A stretch of 29,586 bases of DNA from Maribacter sp. (GCA_018679695.1 JAHHKH010000322.1:1-29586), one strand, 5' to 3'; positions 1 to 7,311 are shown, counted from the stretch's first letter. The notes: generated from the sequence alone by a model not told the origin. A program made the numbers and translations.

Positions 1-332
1 AGATTAACAATGTTCATAGTGCCTTTGGAGTTCACCTTTTTTAATTTTCTGTATTGGCCTGGGTCAAATGATATGAGGGCAGCTGAGTGATAAACGTATT
101 CCACATCTTTAAATGCCTTTTCAAGGGCTGGTATATCATTAATATCGGCAAGGAACCATTCGATGTTATTGAAAAGTTCAGAGGCATTCTTCGTATAGTA
201 CGAAAATACCTTTTCTACTCTTTTTAAATTACTTCCTTCCCTGTATATTGCCCTAACCGGAGTATTGTTCTGAACTAAATGCAGCAAAAGATGCGCCCCG
301 ACCAATCCTGTACCACCTGTAACCAAAACCAT
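1..332 (-). CDS. NAD-dependent epimerase/dehydratase family protein (partial, 3' end outside window)
   Basis: The N-terminal ~110 residues are visible, read leftward off the window edge. The protein opens MVLVTGGTGLVGAHLL, a Rossmann-fold first strand with the TGGTGxxGxH glycine motif of extended short-chain dehydrogenases. Further on come an acidic LADIND stretch and YHSAALIS, the usual region after beta-4 that contacts NAD(P). The family acts on nucleotide sugars, dihydroflavonols or similar carbonyl/hydroxyl substrates; the substrate-specific C-terminal half is outside the window, so none can be named. The catalytic YxxxK is not visible either. It is divergently transcribed from tyrS with 104 nt between the two starts. 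A perfect TAnnTTTG box sits only 4 nt upstream of the ATG, so the transcript may be leaderless or nearly so. Family assignment is secure; function is open. Confidence 0.85.
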   Translation of the reverse strand, partial: MVLVTGGTGLVGAHLLLHLVQNNTPVRAIYREGSNLKRVEKVFSYYTKNASELFNNIEWFLADINDIPALEKAFKDVEYVYHSAALISFDPGQYRKLKKVNSKGTMNIVN

Positions 333-336
333 GGTC

Positions 337-344
337 CAAATTTA
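337..344 (-). promoter_or_regulatory. Candidate -7 promoter box for the epimerase gene
   Basis: Read on the minus strand this is TAAATTTG, an exact match to the Bacteroidota sigma-ABfr -7 consensus TAnnTTTG. A TTG lies 22 nt upstream, within the 17-23 nt spacing described for Flavobacterium. The box ends 4 nt before the ATG at 332, which would give almost no 5' leader. Confidence 0.5.
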
Positions 345-401
345 GGTATTTGGTGGAGAATAAATCCAATTTCATATGGGGAAGGGCATTGCAATTCCTA
401 T

Positions 402-409
402 TATATTTG
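402..409 (+). promoter_or_regulatory. Candidate -7 promoter box for tyrS
   Basis: TATATTTG matches TAnnTTTG exactly. Transcription would begin near 414-417, shortly before the two possible tyrS starts at 425 and 437. No TTG lies at the expected -33 distance, so only the -7 half is supported. Confidence 0.45.
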
Positions 410-436
410 TAGCTATCACATAAAATGCTACAAAGA

Positions 437-1732
437 ATGCAAACGAATTTTGTCGAAGAACTGAAATGGAGGGGTATGTTACACGACGTCATGCCAGGTA
501 CCGAAGAACATCTAATGATAGGGATGCAGTCGGCATATGTGGGTATTGACCCTACCGCAGATTCATTGCATATAGGGCATTTGGTAAGTGTAATGATGTT
601 ACGCCATTTTCAATTGGCAGGGCATAAACCATATGCTTTGTTGGGTGGAGCTACTGGTATGATAGGAGATCCATCAGGTAAATCCGAGGAACGTAATTTA
701 TTGGATGAAGCTACACTTCGATTAAATCAAGCTGCACTAAGAGCCCAATTAAGTAGATTTTTGGATTTTGATAGTGCTGAAGCCAATGCTGCGATTTTAG
801 TCAACAACTATGATTGGATGAAAGACTTTTCTTTCCTAGATTTCATTAGGGATATCGGTAAGCATATCACCGTCAATTATATGATGGCCAAAGACTCTGT
901 GAAAAAACGTTTGTCTGCAGAAGCCAAGGAGGGCATGTCTTTTACCGAGTTCACCTATCAATTGGTACAAGGGTATGATTTTTTACATCTTTATCAGCAC
1001 AATAATTGTACACTTCAGATGGGTGGTAGTGATCAATGGGGAAACATTACCACGGGCACAGAGCTCATTCGAAGAATTGGTGGAGGTAAAGGTTATGCGT
1101 TGACCTGTCCGCTGATTACGAAAGCCGATGGCACTAAGTTTGGTAAAACCGAAGGTGGTAATGTATGGTTAGATCCACATAGAACCTCCCCCTACAAGTT
1201 TTATCAATATTGGTTGAACACTTCTGATACCGATGCGGAGAAATATATTAAGATATTTACCTTTTTGTCCAAGGAAGAGATCGAAGGTTTAATTTCAGAA
1301 CATAAAGAAGCGCCTCACTTTAGGCTGCTTCAAAAACGATTGGCCTCGGAAATTACGGTTATGGTGCATTCTCAGGAAGATTTGGACCATGCAAAAATAG
1401 CGAGTAACATTTTGTTTGGTAAGTCGACCTCCGAAGATTTAAGGGCACTTGACCAAACGACCTTTTTAGATGTTTTTGATGGTGTGCCACAGTCTCATAT
1501 AGCAAAGTCGGAATTGGACAATGGGTTGGATATGATTGGAGCTTTGGCAGCGAAAACAGGGTTCTTGGCTTCCAATGGTGAAGCTAGAAGGGAATTGAAA
1601 CAAAATTCGATTTCGGTAAATAAGGAGAAGGTCAAAGAGGATTACTTGATCACGGCTAAGGATTTGATAAACGAAAAGTTCGTTTTACTACAGCGTGGAA
1701 AGAAGAATTATTTTGTTTTGGTCATAAACTAG
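437..1732 (+). CDS. tyrS: Tyrosyl-tRNA synthetase
   Basis: Class I aminoacyl-tRNA synthetase that charges tRNA-Tyr with tyrosine in the cytoplasm. The HIGH signature is seen as SLHIGHL in the N-terminal Rossmann domain, and the KMSKS-type loop as KFGKTEGG in the middle of the protein. GGSDQWGN and QGYDFLHL are typical of the tyrosine and ATP pocket. A C-terminal S4-like RNA-binding region covers about the last 70 residues (ARRELKQNSISVNKEKV). Length (431 aa) is normal for bacteria. I chose the ATG at 437 because relatives begin close to NFVEELxWRGML; an in-frame ATG at 425 adds only four residues and is also possible. A Bacteroidota -7 box lies at 402-409. It ends 8 nt from the convergent acyl-activating enzyme gene. 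Nothing suggests transfer or damage. Confidence 0.96.
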   Translation: MQTNFVEELKWRGMLHDVMPGTEEHLMIGMQSAYVGIDPTADSLHIGHLVSVMMLRHFQLAGHKPYALLGGATGMIGDPSGKSEERNLLDEATLRLNQAALRAQLSRFLDFDSAEANAAILVNNYDWMKDFSFLDFIRDIGKHITVNYMMAKDSVKKRLSAEAKEGMSFTEFTYQLVQGYDFLHLYQHNNCTLQMGGSDQWGNITTGTELIRRIGGGKGYALTCPLITKADGTKFGKTEGGNVWLDPHRTSPYKFYQYWLNTSDTDAEKYIKIFTFLSKEEIEGLISEHKEAPHFRLLQKRLASEITVMVHSQEDLDHAKIASNILFGKSTSEDLRALDQTTFLDVFDGVPQSHIAKSELDNGLDMIGALAAKTGFLASNGEARRELKQNSISVNKEKVKEDYLITAKDLINEKFVLLQRGKKNYFVLVIN

Positions 1733-1740
1733 TTTAGCAG

Positions 1741-2721
1741 TCATAATACCATTAGATTACAGCCACGAATATCGGAATTGTCAAAACGGCCCAAAATTTC
1801 AAAACCCCCATCATTATCCATTTTTCCCAGGTCTTGGGTGGCAATAAAGGAACAGGAATTTACATTGGCAAGGTCAACAATATTAACGCCTCCCGTTTTG
1901 CCGGAGCCCAAAAGCGTTAATGGATCTTCCGGGTCCCGAATTAAAATCTTCATCCAAGGAGGTGATTTGAAGATGCCATTTTCTGTAGCGTAGGCTTGGG
2001 AAAGCAGTTCAGTCATCCCGTATTCAGAATGAATGGTTTCAACACCAAAACCCTTCTTGAGCATAGCGTGCAATTCCTCCCGGATCAATTCTTTTCTTCG
2101 GCCTTTCATTCCCCCTGTTTCCATGACAATGGTATTTTTCAGTTGCAATTGATGTTTTTCTACCATATCCAACAGTGCAAAAGAAACTCCAATGAGCAAA
2201 ATCTTTTGACCTTCAGAATCAAGTTTGATCAATTTTTCAATAAGTACATCTATTTCATTCAAATAAAAACCGCTATGTGGGTGATTACTTTGTGCAATCA
2301 GATCATTGACCATATAGATCAAAGAAGAACCCCCTCGCTCAAGATAGGAAGGTAGAAGAGCCAATACACAATAATTTGAAACATTGCCGTAAAATAATTC
2401 AAAACCCTTTAGGTAACTTTTCTCATAGAGGCTAATATCCGTTACATGATGTTTACTGGTGATCGACCCTGTTGTACCACTACTTGAGAAAATGGTCTCA
2501 TCGGAACTACTTGAAGAAACTATCCTCATCAATTTAAAAAAGTCGATAGGTAAAAATGGGATTTCCTTAATTTGGTTTACACAATCTCTGCTTTTTCCTA
2601 AATAATTGCAAAACTCATTATAAACCGAATTCTTTTCTATCTGAAATTCAAAGATATCCAACGCCCTGGATTCAAATTCTTCTGCGGTGGAAATTTCAAA
2701 TATTTTTGTGTGATTTGTCAT
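1741..2721 (-). CDS. LuxE-like acyl-protein synthetase / acyl-activating enzyme
   Basis: 326 aa with the features of the LuxE branch of adenylate-forming enzymes. There is a Ser/Thr/Gly-rich phosphate loop SSGTTGS near residue 80, an ETGGMKGRRKE segment at 201-211, and SEYGMTE near 232-238, equivalent to the YGxTE motif of acyl-CoA ligases. LuxE itself activates a fatty acid as acyl-AMP and holds it on a cysteine for luciferase aldehyde synthesis. No lux genes are present here, so the acyl substrate and acceptor are unknown; the enzyme may load an acyl group onto a carrier or small molecule. The ATG at 2721 is preferred over an upstream GTG (2736) because the -7 box at 2736-2743 overlaps that GTG. 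The neighbours (tyrS, miniature T9SS proteins) give no pathway hint. Confidence 0.8.
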   Translation of the reverse strand: MTNHTKIFEISTAEEFESRALDIFEFQIEKNSVYNEFCNYLGKSRDCVNQIKEIPFLPIDFFKLMRIVSSSSSDETIFSSSGTTGSITSKHHVTDISLYEKSYLKGFELFYGNVSNYCVLALLPSYLERGGSSLIYMVNDLIAQSNHPHSGFYLNEIDVLIEKLIKLDSEGQKILLIGVSFALLDMVEKHQLQLKNTIVMETGGMKGRRKELIREELHAMLKKGFGVETIHSEYGMTELLSQAYATENGIFKSPPWMKILIRDPEDPLTLLGSGKTGGVNIVDLANVNSCSFIATQDLGKMDNDGGFEILGRFDNSDIRGCNLMVL

Positions 2722-2735
2722 TAGCTCTGTTGGCA

Positions 2736-2743
2736 CAAAGGTA
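2736..2743 (-). promoter_or_regulatory. Candidate -7 promoter box for the LuxE-like gene
   Basis: Minus-strand TACCTTTG matches TAnnTTTG exactly, about 14 nt upstream of the ATG at 2721. TTC stands 19 nt upstream where TTG is expected. The box overlaps an alternative GTG start, which argues against that start. Confidence 0.5.
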
Positions 2744-2778
2744 ATGATATGAAAAAATGATTGAATCTTAAGTGATGC

Positions 2779-3102
2779 TTATTTTACCACTAGTTTTCTT
2801 GTAATCGTTTTGTTTTCCTCTGTTACTTGCAATACATAAACTCCCGGAACCAGCTTTGAAATGTTCAATGATGAATTTAGGATACGGTCAGTTAAGACAA
2901 TTTCACCAAAAACGTCATAAACGGTAACTTCCTTTCGTGCGTTCTTTTCTGTGGTTATGTATACCACATCATTAAACGCCGGGTTAGGATAAAGCTTGAA
3001 TCCTGAAATTTCCTCTTTTCGCGGATTATTAAAATCCACTGGTTCCTGTGCTGAAAGCAGGACGGAAAAGACTATAAGTAGGACAAAGTAGATTTTTTTC
3101 AT
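2779..3102 (-). CDS. Miniature T9SS type A sorting-domain protein (no passenger domain)
   Basis: 107 aa. The first ~18 residues (MKKIYFVLLIVFSVLLSAQ) are a Sec signal peptide ending in a typical flavobacterial SAQ cleavage site. Almost all of the remaining ~89 residues are a type A T9SS C-terminal domain: GFKLYPNPAFNDVVYI, then a VYDVFGEIV strand, then LVPGVYVLQV and the basic end RKLVVK. Such domains normally sit at the end of large secreted enzymes or adhesins, direct them through the T9SS, and are removed by the PorU sortase while cargo is joined to A-LPS. Here only ~15 residues lie between signal and sorting domain, so there is no cargo. It is a paralogue of the protein encoded just upstream (3277-3585). 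The family assignment is clear; the biological role is not. Confidence 0.85.
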   Translation of the reverse strand: MKKIYFVLLIVFSVLLSAQEPVDFNNPRKEEISGFKLYPNPAFNDVVYITTEKNARKEVTVYDVFGEIVLTDRILNSSLNISKLVPGVYVLQVTEENKTITRKLVVK

Positions 3103-3276
3103 TTGTATTGATTTGGGATCAACGGGAATAAAGATACTGAAAGGGGATACTTACATTAAGAAAATGTTGTGAAATTCGATAAAATGTAGGTAAATATTCG
3201 GAGGTATGCATTTCATCGATATTTTTGGTAAATAATCGATTGAATCTGAAAATTATCTTGAAACAAAAAAGAAGAA

Positions 3277-3585
3277 TTATCTAACAATCAGCTTTCTGGT
3301 TGCCATTTTATCTTTTTCATAGACGCGCAAAACATAAACTCCTGCATCTAAATCAGAAACGTTCAATTCTTCCCTAAGAAGCGTAGTCCTCAAAACTTGG
3401 GTTCCCAAAACATCAAATATCAAAATCTTTTTAGGCCCCCGATCTGCCGTAATTATGTATACTTTGCCATTTGTGACAGGATTGGGATAAAGTTTAAAAC
3501 CTTCAATATCCCCACTAGACTTTGCATCTTGTGCATAGCTTAAGGAAATAAAAAATAAAAAGAAGATAAAGTAGAGTTTCTTCAT
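3277..3585 (-). CDS. Miniature T9SS type A sorting-domain protein (no passenger domain), paralogue
   Basis: 102 aa starting at the ATG at 3585, which gives the signal peptide MKKLYFIFFLFFISLSYAQ. An upstream in-frame TTG at 3615 would add ten residues ahead of the signal and lies inside the -7 box, so it is rejected. After cleavage only ~83 residues remain, with GFKLYPNPVTNGKVYI, ILIFDVLGTQVL, LDAGVYVLRV and a basic RKLIVR end: a complete type A T9SS sorting domain and nothing else. It resembles the downstream gene at 2779-3102 along its whole length, consistent with tandem duplication. The two genes are 174 nt apart. It is transcribed divergently from the response regulator gene at 3826. Confidence 0.83.
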   Translation of the reverse strand: MKKLYFIFFLFFISLSYAQDAKSSGDIEGFKLYPNPVTNGKVYIITADRGPKKILIFDVLGTQVLRTTLLREELNVSDLDAGVYVLRVYEKDKMATRKLIVR

Positions 3586-3612
3586 AAATAGTTTGTTGCA
3601 AAAAGCATACCG

Positions 3613-3620
3613 CAAATATA
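3613..3620 (-). promoter_or_regulatory. Candidate -7 promoter box for the upstream T9SS mini-protein
   Basis: Minus-strand TATATTTG, an exact TAnnTTTG match, 27 nt upstream of the ATG at 3585. It overlaps the alternative TTG start and so supports the shorter protein. No convincing -33 TTG is seen. Confidence 0.5.
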
Positions 3621-3711
3621 ATAATTTATGTATTCGAATGTGGTTGCTAACTAATCATTTAAGTTAATTTCGTTGAAATACATAAGCTTTTTTCCAACAG
3701 TTATCTGTTCA

Positions 3712-3779
3712 ATACCACTTTAGGTTTGGTATGTTATGTTAATGTTACCATTTGGATGCTTATTGAGCGGTTCATGGTA
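3712..3779 (+). promoter_or_regulatory. Candidate promoter/operator region of the two-component operon
   Basis: TAGGTTTG at 3721-3728 matches the -7 consensus and would give a leader of about 90 nt before the ATG at 3826. It is framed by an inverted repeat, ATACCA (3712-3717) and TGGTAT (3727-3732). Two more half-sites follow, TTACCA at 3745-3750 and TGGTAT at 3775-3780. Four related half-sites in under 70 nt could be an operator, perhaps for the response regulator itself. This is a visual match with no -33 element. Confidence 0.3.
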
Positions 3780-3825
3780 TTAGTTTTATTTTTACTTTTA
3801 TGCATGAATCGATTATGATTTCCCA

Positions 3826-4512
3826 ATGAAAAAGAAGGATATTAAGATACTATTAGTGGATGATGAACCAGATATTTTAGAGATTATAAGATATAATCTT
3901 AGTTCTGAGGGATATCAGGTTTTTACTGCAAAAAATGGAATTGAAGGCGTAGCAAAGGCAAAAAAAAAACAGCCCCATTTGATTATATTGGACGTAATGA
4001 TGCCTGAAATGGATGGTATTGAAGCTTGCGAGATCATTCGCCAGAACCCAAATCTGGAAAATACCGTTGTTGCCTTCCTTACGGCGCGTGGAGAGGATTA
4101 TTCGCAAGTAGCTGGTTATGAGGCCGGTGCTGATGACTATATAACAAAACCTATTAAACCAAAAGTGTTGGTAAGTAAGGTCAAGGCTTTACTGCGAAGG
4201 TTTAAGAATGATTCGGGGACCAATGAAGATATAGTAAAGGTTGGCGATATCATTATAAACCGCGAAGAATACAAAATAGTAAACAACGGAAAAGAGATTA
4301 TCTTACCCAGAAAAGAATTTGAATTACTTTCTTTACTTACTTCGAAGCCCAATAAAGTATTCAAGCGTGAGGTAATTCTTGATAAGGTATGGGGTAATGA
4401 GGTGGTTGTAGGTGGGCGTACTATAGACGTTCATATTCGTAAATTACGGGAAAAAATTGGCGATCATCACTTTAAGACTGTTAAGGGAGTAGGTTATAAG
4501 TTTGTGCTCTAA
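3826..4512 (+). CDS. OmpR/PhoB-family response regulator
   Basis: 228 aa, two domains. The N-terminal receiver (about 1-122) has the acidic pair D12/D13, phospho-acceptor D56 in LIILDVMMP, T86 and K108 (DYITKP), so all catalytic positions are intact. The C-terminal winged-helix domain (about 130-228) has the OmpR-type VFKREVILDKVWG recognition region and ends TVKGVGYKF, the conserved wing. When phosphorylated by a partner kinase it should bind DNA as a dimer and control transcription. The partner is encoded directly after it: stop and start share one base (TAATG), implying translational coupling. A run of ten A at 3960-3969 encodes lysines 46-48. Resemblance to PhoB is general; phosphate control cannot be asserted because no pst genes are nearby. 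Confidence 0.93.
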   Translation: MKKKDIKILLVDDEPDILEIIRYNLSSEGYQVFTAKNGIEGVAKAKKKQPHLIILDVMMPEMDGIEACEIIRQNPNLENTVVAFLTARGEDYSQVAGYEAGADDYITKPIKPKVLVSKVKALLRRFKNDSGTNEDIVKVGDIIINREEYKIVNNGKEIILPRKEFELLSLLTSKPNKVFKREVILDKVWGNEVVVGGRTIDVHIRKLREKIGDHHFKTVKGVGYKFVL

Positions 4513-5573
4513 TGGCTATTCGCTTAAAAAAATCCTATCGATTTGCCTTAAGATCCGCACTCTTGATCACTTTGGTATCTTCATTGATCTTATTGCTATT
4601 GCAGTGGTATTTGTCCTTAATCAATTGGCCGGTGATCGGCATATTTGCCTTTTTGCTATATGTGCTTACATTTTTTGTACTCCAAATCAGAATAGAGAAT
4701 TTTATTTATCGAAGAATAAAAAAGATTTACGATGATGTTTCACTCTTAGAATCTTCAAGTCTAGCTTCAGGGCCAATTACGACCGATATGAAAACCCTTA
4801 CGGAGGAGATAGAAAAATTTGCAAAGGACAAGAAAATCGAAATAGATACGCTTAGGATTCGGGAAGAATATAGAAAGGATTTTTTAGGAAATATTTCGCA
4901 CGAGCTGAAAACACCTCTTTTTACGGTTCAAGGATATATTTTAACCTTACTCGATGGTGCCTTGAAAGATAAGAACGTACGCAGGAAGTATTTGGAAAGG
5001 GCCAGCAAAGGTGTTGAACGACTTATTTATATCGTAAAAGATCTGGATATGATCACCAAGTTGGAAGTGGGTGACGTAAACTTGGAACGGGTCGATTTTG
5101 ACATTATTGAACTCATTAAGAATGTATTTGATCTGTTGGAGATGAAAGCGGCGAAAAAAAAGATTGCGCTCACCTTTGACATGGAATATGAGGCCCCGAT
5201 TTACGTACATGCCAATTTTGATAAAATACAACAGGTATTGACCAATTTAATCGTTAATTCCATAAAATATGGTCAAGAAGATGGGACCACAGAGGTAAGT
5301 GTGGAGAATTTAATCAAGAACAAGGTAATTGTTCGTATTACCGACAATGGCGAAGGTATTGCCGAACGCCATATTCCGCGGTTGTTCGAGCGTTTCTATA
5401 GGGTCGATAAAAGTGGTAGTCGTAGTGAGGGGGGATCAGGTCTAGGACTATCCATAGTAAAGCATATAATCGAGGCACATGAAGAAAAAATCTACGTTGA
5501 AAGTGCCGAAGGTATTGGGTCCGAGTTTTCATTTACCCTTGAAAAAAGCGAGGACAAAGCTGCCTCAATTTAA
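4512..5573 (+). CDS. Sensor histidine kinase with two TM segments and no periplasmic domain
   Basis: 353 aa membrane kinase paired with the preceding response regulator. Two hydrophobic segments (about 14-35 and 38-60) are separated by only a few residues, so there is practically no extracytoplasmic sensor. A linker of ~60 residues leads to the H-box with phospho-accepting H130 in GNISHELKTP. The ATP-binding domain has an N-box (LTNLIVNSIKYG), G1 (ITDNGEGI), an F-box (RFYRVDKS) and G2 (GGSGLGLSIV), all intact. This HisKA-HATPase architecture is the PhoR-like type common in Flavobacteriia. Its signal may arise in the membrane or from a partner protein. Downstream genes trmB, the LysE-family gene and the alkyltransferase-like gene follow closely and may be co-transcribed. 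Confidence 0.93.
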   Translation: MAIRLKKSYRFALRSALLITLVSSLILLLLQWYLSLINWPVIGIFAFLLYVLTFFVLQIRIENFIYRRIKKIYDDVSLLESSSLASGPITTDMKTLTEEIEKFAKDKKIEIDTLRIREEYRKDFLGNISHELKTPLFTVQGYILTLLDGALKDKNVRRKYLERASKGVERLIYIVKDLDMITKLEVGDVNLERVDFDIIELIKNVFDLLEMKAAKKKIALTFDMEYEAPIYVHANFDKIQQVLTNLIVNSIKYGQEDGTTEVSVENLIKNKVIVRITDNGEGIAERHIPRLFERFYRVDKSGSRSEGGSGLGLSIVKHIIEAHEEKIYVESAEGIGSEFSFTLEKSEDKAASI

Positions 5574-5616
5574 AAGTAGCTCTTCGGTTTTCATTAGATT
5601 TGCTGCAGATACGAAC

Positions 5617-5620
5617 GGAG
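5617..5620 (+). promoter_or_regulatory. Shine-Dalgarno element deciding the trmB start
   Basis: GGAG, six nucleotides before an in-frame TTG at 5627. There is no ATG near the N terminus expected for the family, so this site selects the TTG as start codon over the TTG at 5600. Confidence 0.55.
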
Positions 5621-5626
5621 AATAAT

Positions 5627-6298
5627 TTGGGAAGCAAAAACAAGCTAAAAAGGTTCAAGGAAAATACCACATTCCGCAATGTGGTGCAACCCAGTAGGCA
5701 TGAAATCGAGAAAGGTTTATTTTCCTTAAAAGGCAGATGGAATAAGCATTTTGGAAATGACAATCCCATAGTATTGGAATTGGGCTGTGGCAAAGGGGAA
5801 TATACCCTTGGCCTTGCAGAATTAAATCCCAACAAGAATTATATTGGTCTTGATATTAAGGGAGCACGCTTATGGAGGGGTGCAAAAACGGCATTGGAAG
5901 CGAATATGACCAACGTTGCCTTTTTAAGAACCCAAATAGAACTGATAGACTTGATTTTTGATGAAAATGAAGTTTCCGAAATTTGGATTACATTCCCTGA
6001 CCCTCAGATAAAATATAAACGAACAAAGCATAGAATGACCAATGAGGTTTTTCTTAAAAGGTATGAGCATATTTTAATTGATAAGGGGTTGATTCATTTA
6101 AAAACCGATAGTGAATATATGCATGGGTATACTTTAGGCCTTTTACATGGCACAGGACGCGAAGTTTTGTATGCGAATCACGATGTCTATAAAAATGAAG
6201 GAAGTCCTGATGAGGTATTGTCGATTCAGACTTTCTATGAAAAGCAGTATCTTGAGAAAGGAAAACCCATCACCTACATCAAGTTCAGGATAAACTAA
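5627..6298 (+). CDS. trmB: tRNA (guanine-N7-)-methyltransferase
   Basis: Methylates guanine 46 in the variable loop of tRNAs using S-adenosylmethionine. The SAM-binding strand-loop is VLELGCGKGEYT, and the YIGLDIKG segment follows as the second acidic motif. The signature WITFPDPQIKYKRTKHRM corresponds to the TrmB FPDPWxKxxHxxRR loop, in the form seen in Bacteroidota. The C-terminal FYEKQYLEKGKPITYIKF is also typical. The start is TTG: relatives begin GSKNKLKRFKEN directly after the initiator, and a GGAG lies 6 nt upstream. This gives 223 aa. The gene follows the histidine kinase by 53 nt and the next gene starts 3 nt after its stop, so it is probably within the same operon although functionally unrelated. 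Confidence 0.92.
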   Translation: MGSKNKLKRFKENTTFRNVVQPSRHEIEKGLFSLKGRWNKHFGNDNPIVLELGCGKGEYTLGLAELNPNKNYIGLDIKGARLWRGAKTALEANMTNVAFLRTQIELIDLIFDENEVSEIWITFPDPQIKYKRTKHRMTNEVFLKRYEHILIDKGLIHLKTDSEYMHGYTLGLLHGTGREVLYANHDVYKNEGSPDEVLSIQTFYEKQYLEKGKPITYIKFRIN

Positions 6299-6301
6299 TA
6301 C

Positions 6302-6931
6302 ATGGAACACTTACTCATTCTTTTCTTTGCAACGTTTTCTGCTGCTTTTATGGCCACAGTACCACCGGGTCTTTTGAATATGAATGCAGCAAAGACCAGT
6401 GTTGAAAAAGGGAAGCTGAATGGCATAATCTTTAGCTTAGGAGTATCAACGATGATTATGCTCCAGGCCATAATTGCCGTTTATATCTCAAAATATTTGG
6501 ATAGAAATCCTGATGTTGTTGAGGTTTTACTAAAAATCGCGGTATTGGTCTTTGCTTTTTTGGCCATTTATTTTTTTATGGCTGCTAGGGGAAATAGGAA
6601 AAAGGCAGTTAAAGAGGTAAAGATCAGCAAGAGGAACAGCTTTTTTAAAGGCATGCTATTGGCCGCTTTAAATCTATTGACAATACCTTATTACAGTGGT
6701 CTTAATATAATGTGGAATGCTTCAGGATGGATAAAATTCCAAATATGGGATATCGTGTTCTTTGTTCTAGCCGCAGGTTGCGGTACCTTTTCGGTATTGT
6801 ATATGTACACTGTTTATTTTAATAAATTGGAAAACAAGACCAATAGATTTTCAAAAAATTCCAATTATATCCTAAGTGTTTTGATGTTGGTTCTTTTGGC
6901 GATAACCCTTTATCGAATATTCAATAGATGA
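6302..6931 (+). CDS. LysE-family transporter
   Basis: 209 aa integral membrane protein with about six hydrophobic segments. The N terminus has the family pattern ATVPPGLLNMNAAKTSVEKG, close to the PGPxxxxxxxxxxxxG motif of LysE/RhtB amino-acid exporters, followed by a GIIFSLGVST helix. A basic cytoplasmic loop (RGNRKKAVKEVKISKRN) lies between the third and fourth segments. Family members export lysine, arginine, threonine or homoserine lactones; which substrate this one carries cannot be read from the sequence. It starts 3 nt after trmB, and its stop overlaps the start of the next gene in an ATGA, so the three genes are tightly coupled. Confidence 0.85.
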   Translation: MEHLLILFFATFSAAFMATVPPGLLNMNAAKTSVEKGKLNGIIFSLGVSTMIMLQAIIAVYISKYLDRNPDVVEVLLKIAVLVFAFLAIYFFMAARGNRKKAVKEVKISKRNSFFKGMLLAALNLLTIPYYSGLNIMWNASGWIKFQIWDIVFFVLAAGCGTFSVLYMYTVYFNKLENKTNRFSKNSNYILSVLMLVLLAITLYRIFNR

Positions 6932-7263
6932 AAGCAGAAAACAAGAACTTTTTTCAAAAGGTGTATGAGGTTGCAAAACACATTCCTTACGGTAGGGTAA
7001 CTTCCTATGGTGCCATAGCCAAATATCTTGGAGCTGCAAGAAGTGCCCGGATGGTGGGTTGGGCCATGAATGGATCCCATAATATGCCAGATGTACCTGC
7101 GCATAGGGTTGTTAACCGAAAAGGTCTATTAACGGGTAAACGACATTTTGATGGTACTAACCTCATGCAACAACTTCTCGAGAGTGAGGGTATCAAGGTT
7201 ATTGAAAATCAGGTTGTAGATTTTGATAAGCACTTTTGGGATCCCTGGAAAGAGTTGGGTTAA
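6928..7263 (+). CDS. Alkyltransferase-like protein (MGMT-fold, Ala replaces active-site Cys)
   Basis: 111 aa, matching the C-terminal DNA-binding domain of O6-alkylguanine-DNA alkyltransferases. It contains IPYGRVTSYGAIA, the helix-turn-helix with the arginine finger (GAARSARMVGWAM), and the active-site loop PAHRVV at 57-62. In true MGMT/Ogt enzymes this loop is PCHRV; here Cys is Ala58, so no alkyl transfer is possible. This defines an alkyltransferase-like protein. Known members (E. coli YbaZ with Trp, Thermus TTHA1564 with Ala) bind O6-alkylguanine lesions and pass them to nucleotide excision repair, and that is the likely role here. The start overlaps the LysE-family stop (ATGA). It is the last gene before the separate mrp promoter. 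Confidence 0.9.
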   Translation: MKAENKNFFQKVYEVAKHIPYGRVTSYGAIAKYLGAARSARMVGWAMNGSHNMPDVPAHRVVNRKGLLTGKRHFDGTNLMQQLLESEGIKVIENQVVDFDKHFWDPWKELG

Positions 7264-7311
7264 TCCAATAAGTAACATCTATCTTATCATTCTACTTTTC
7301 AATCCAATAAC

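Noticed and set aside
3826..5573. Assignment as PorX/PorY, the T9SS regulatory pair, because T9SS proteins lie next to it
   Set aside because: PorX has a PglZ-type effector domain; this regulator has an OmpR winged helix.
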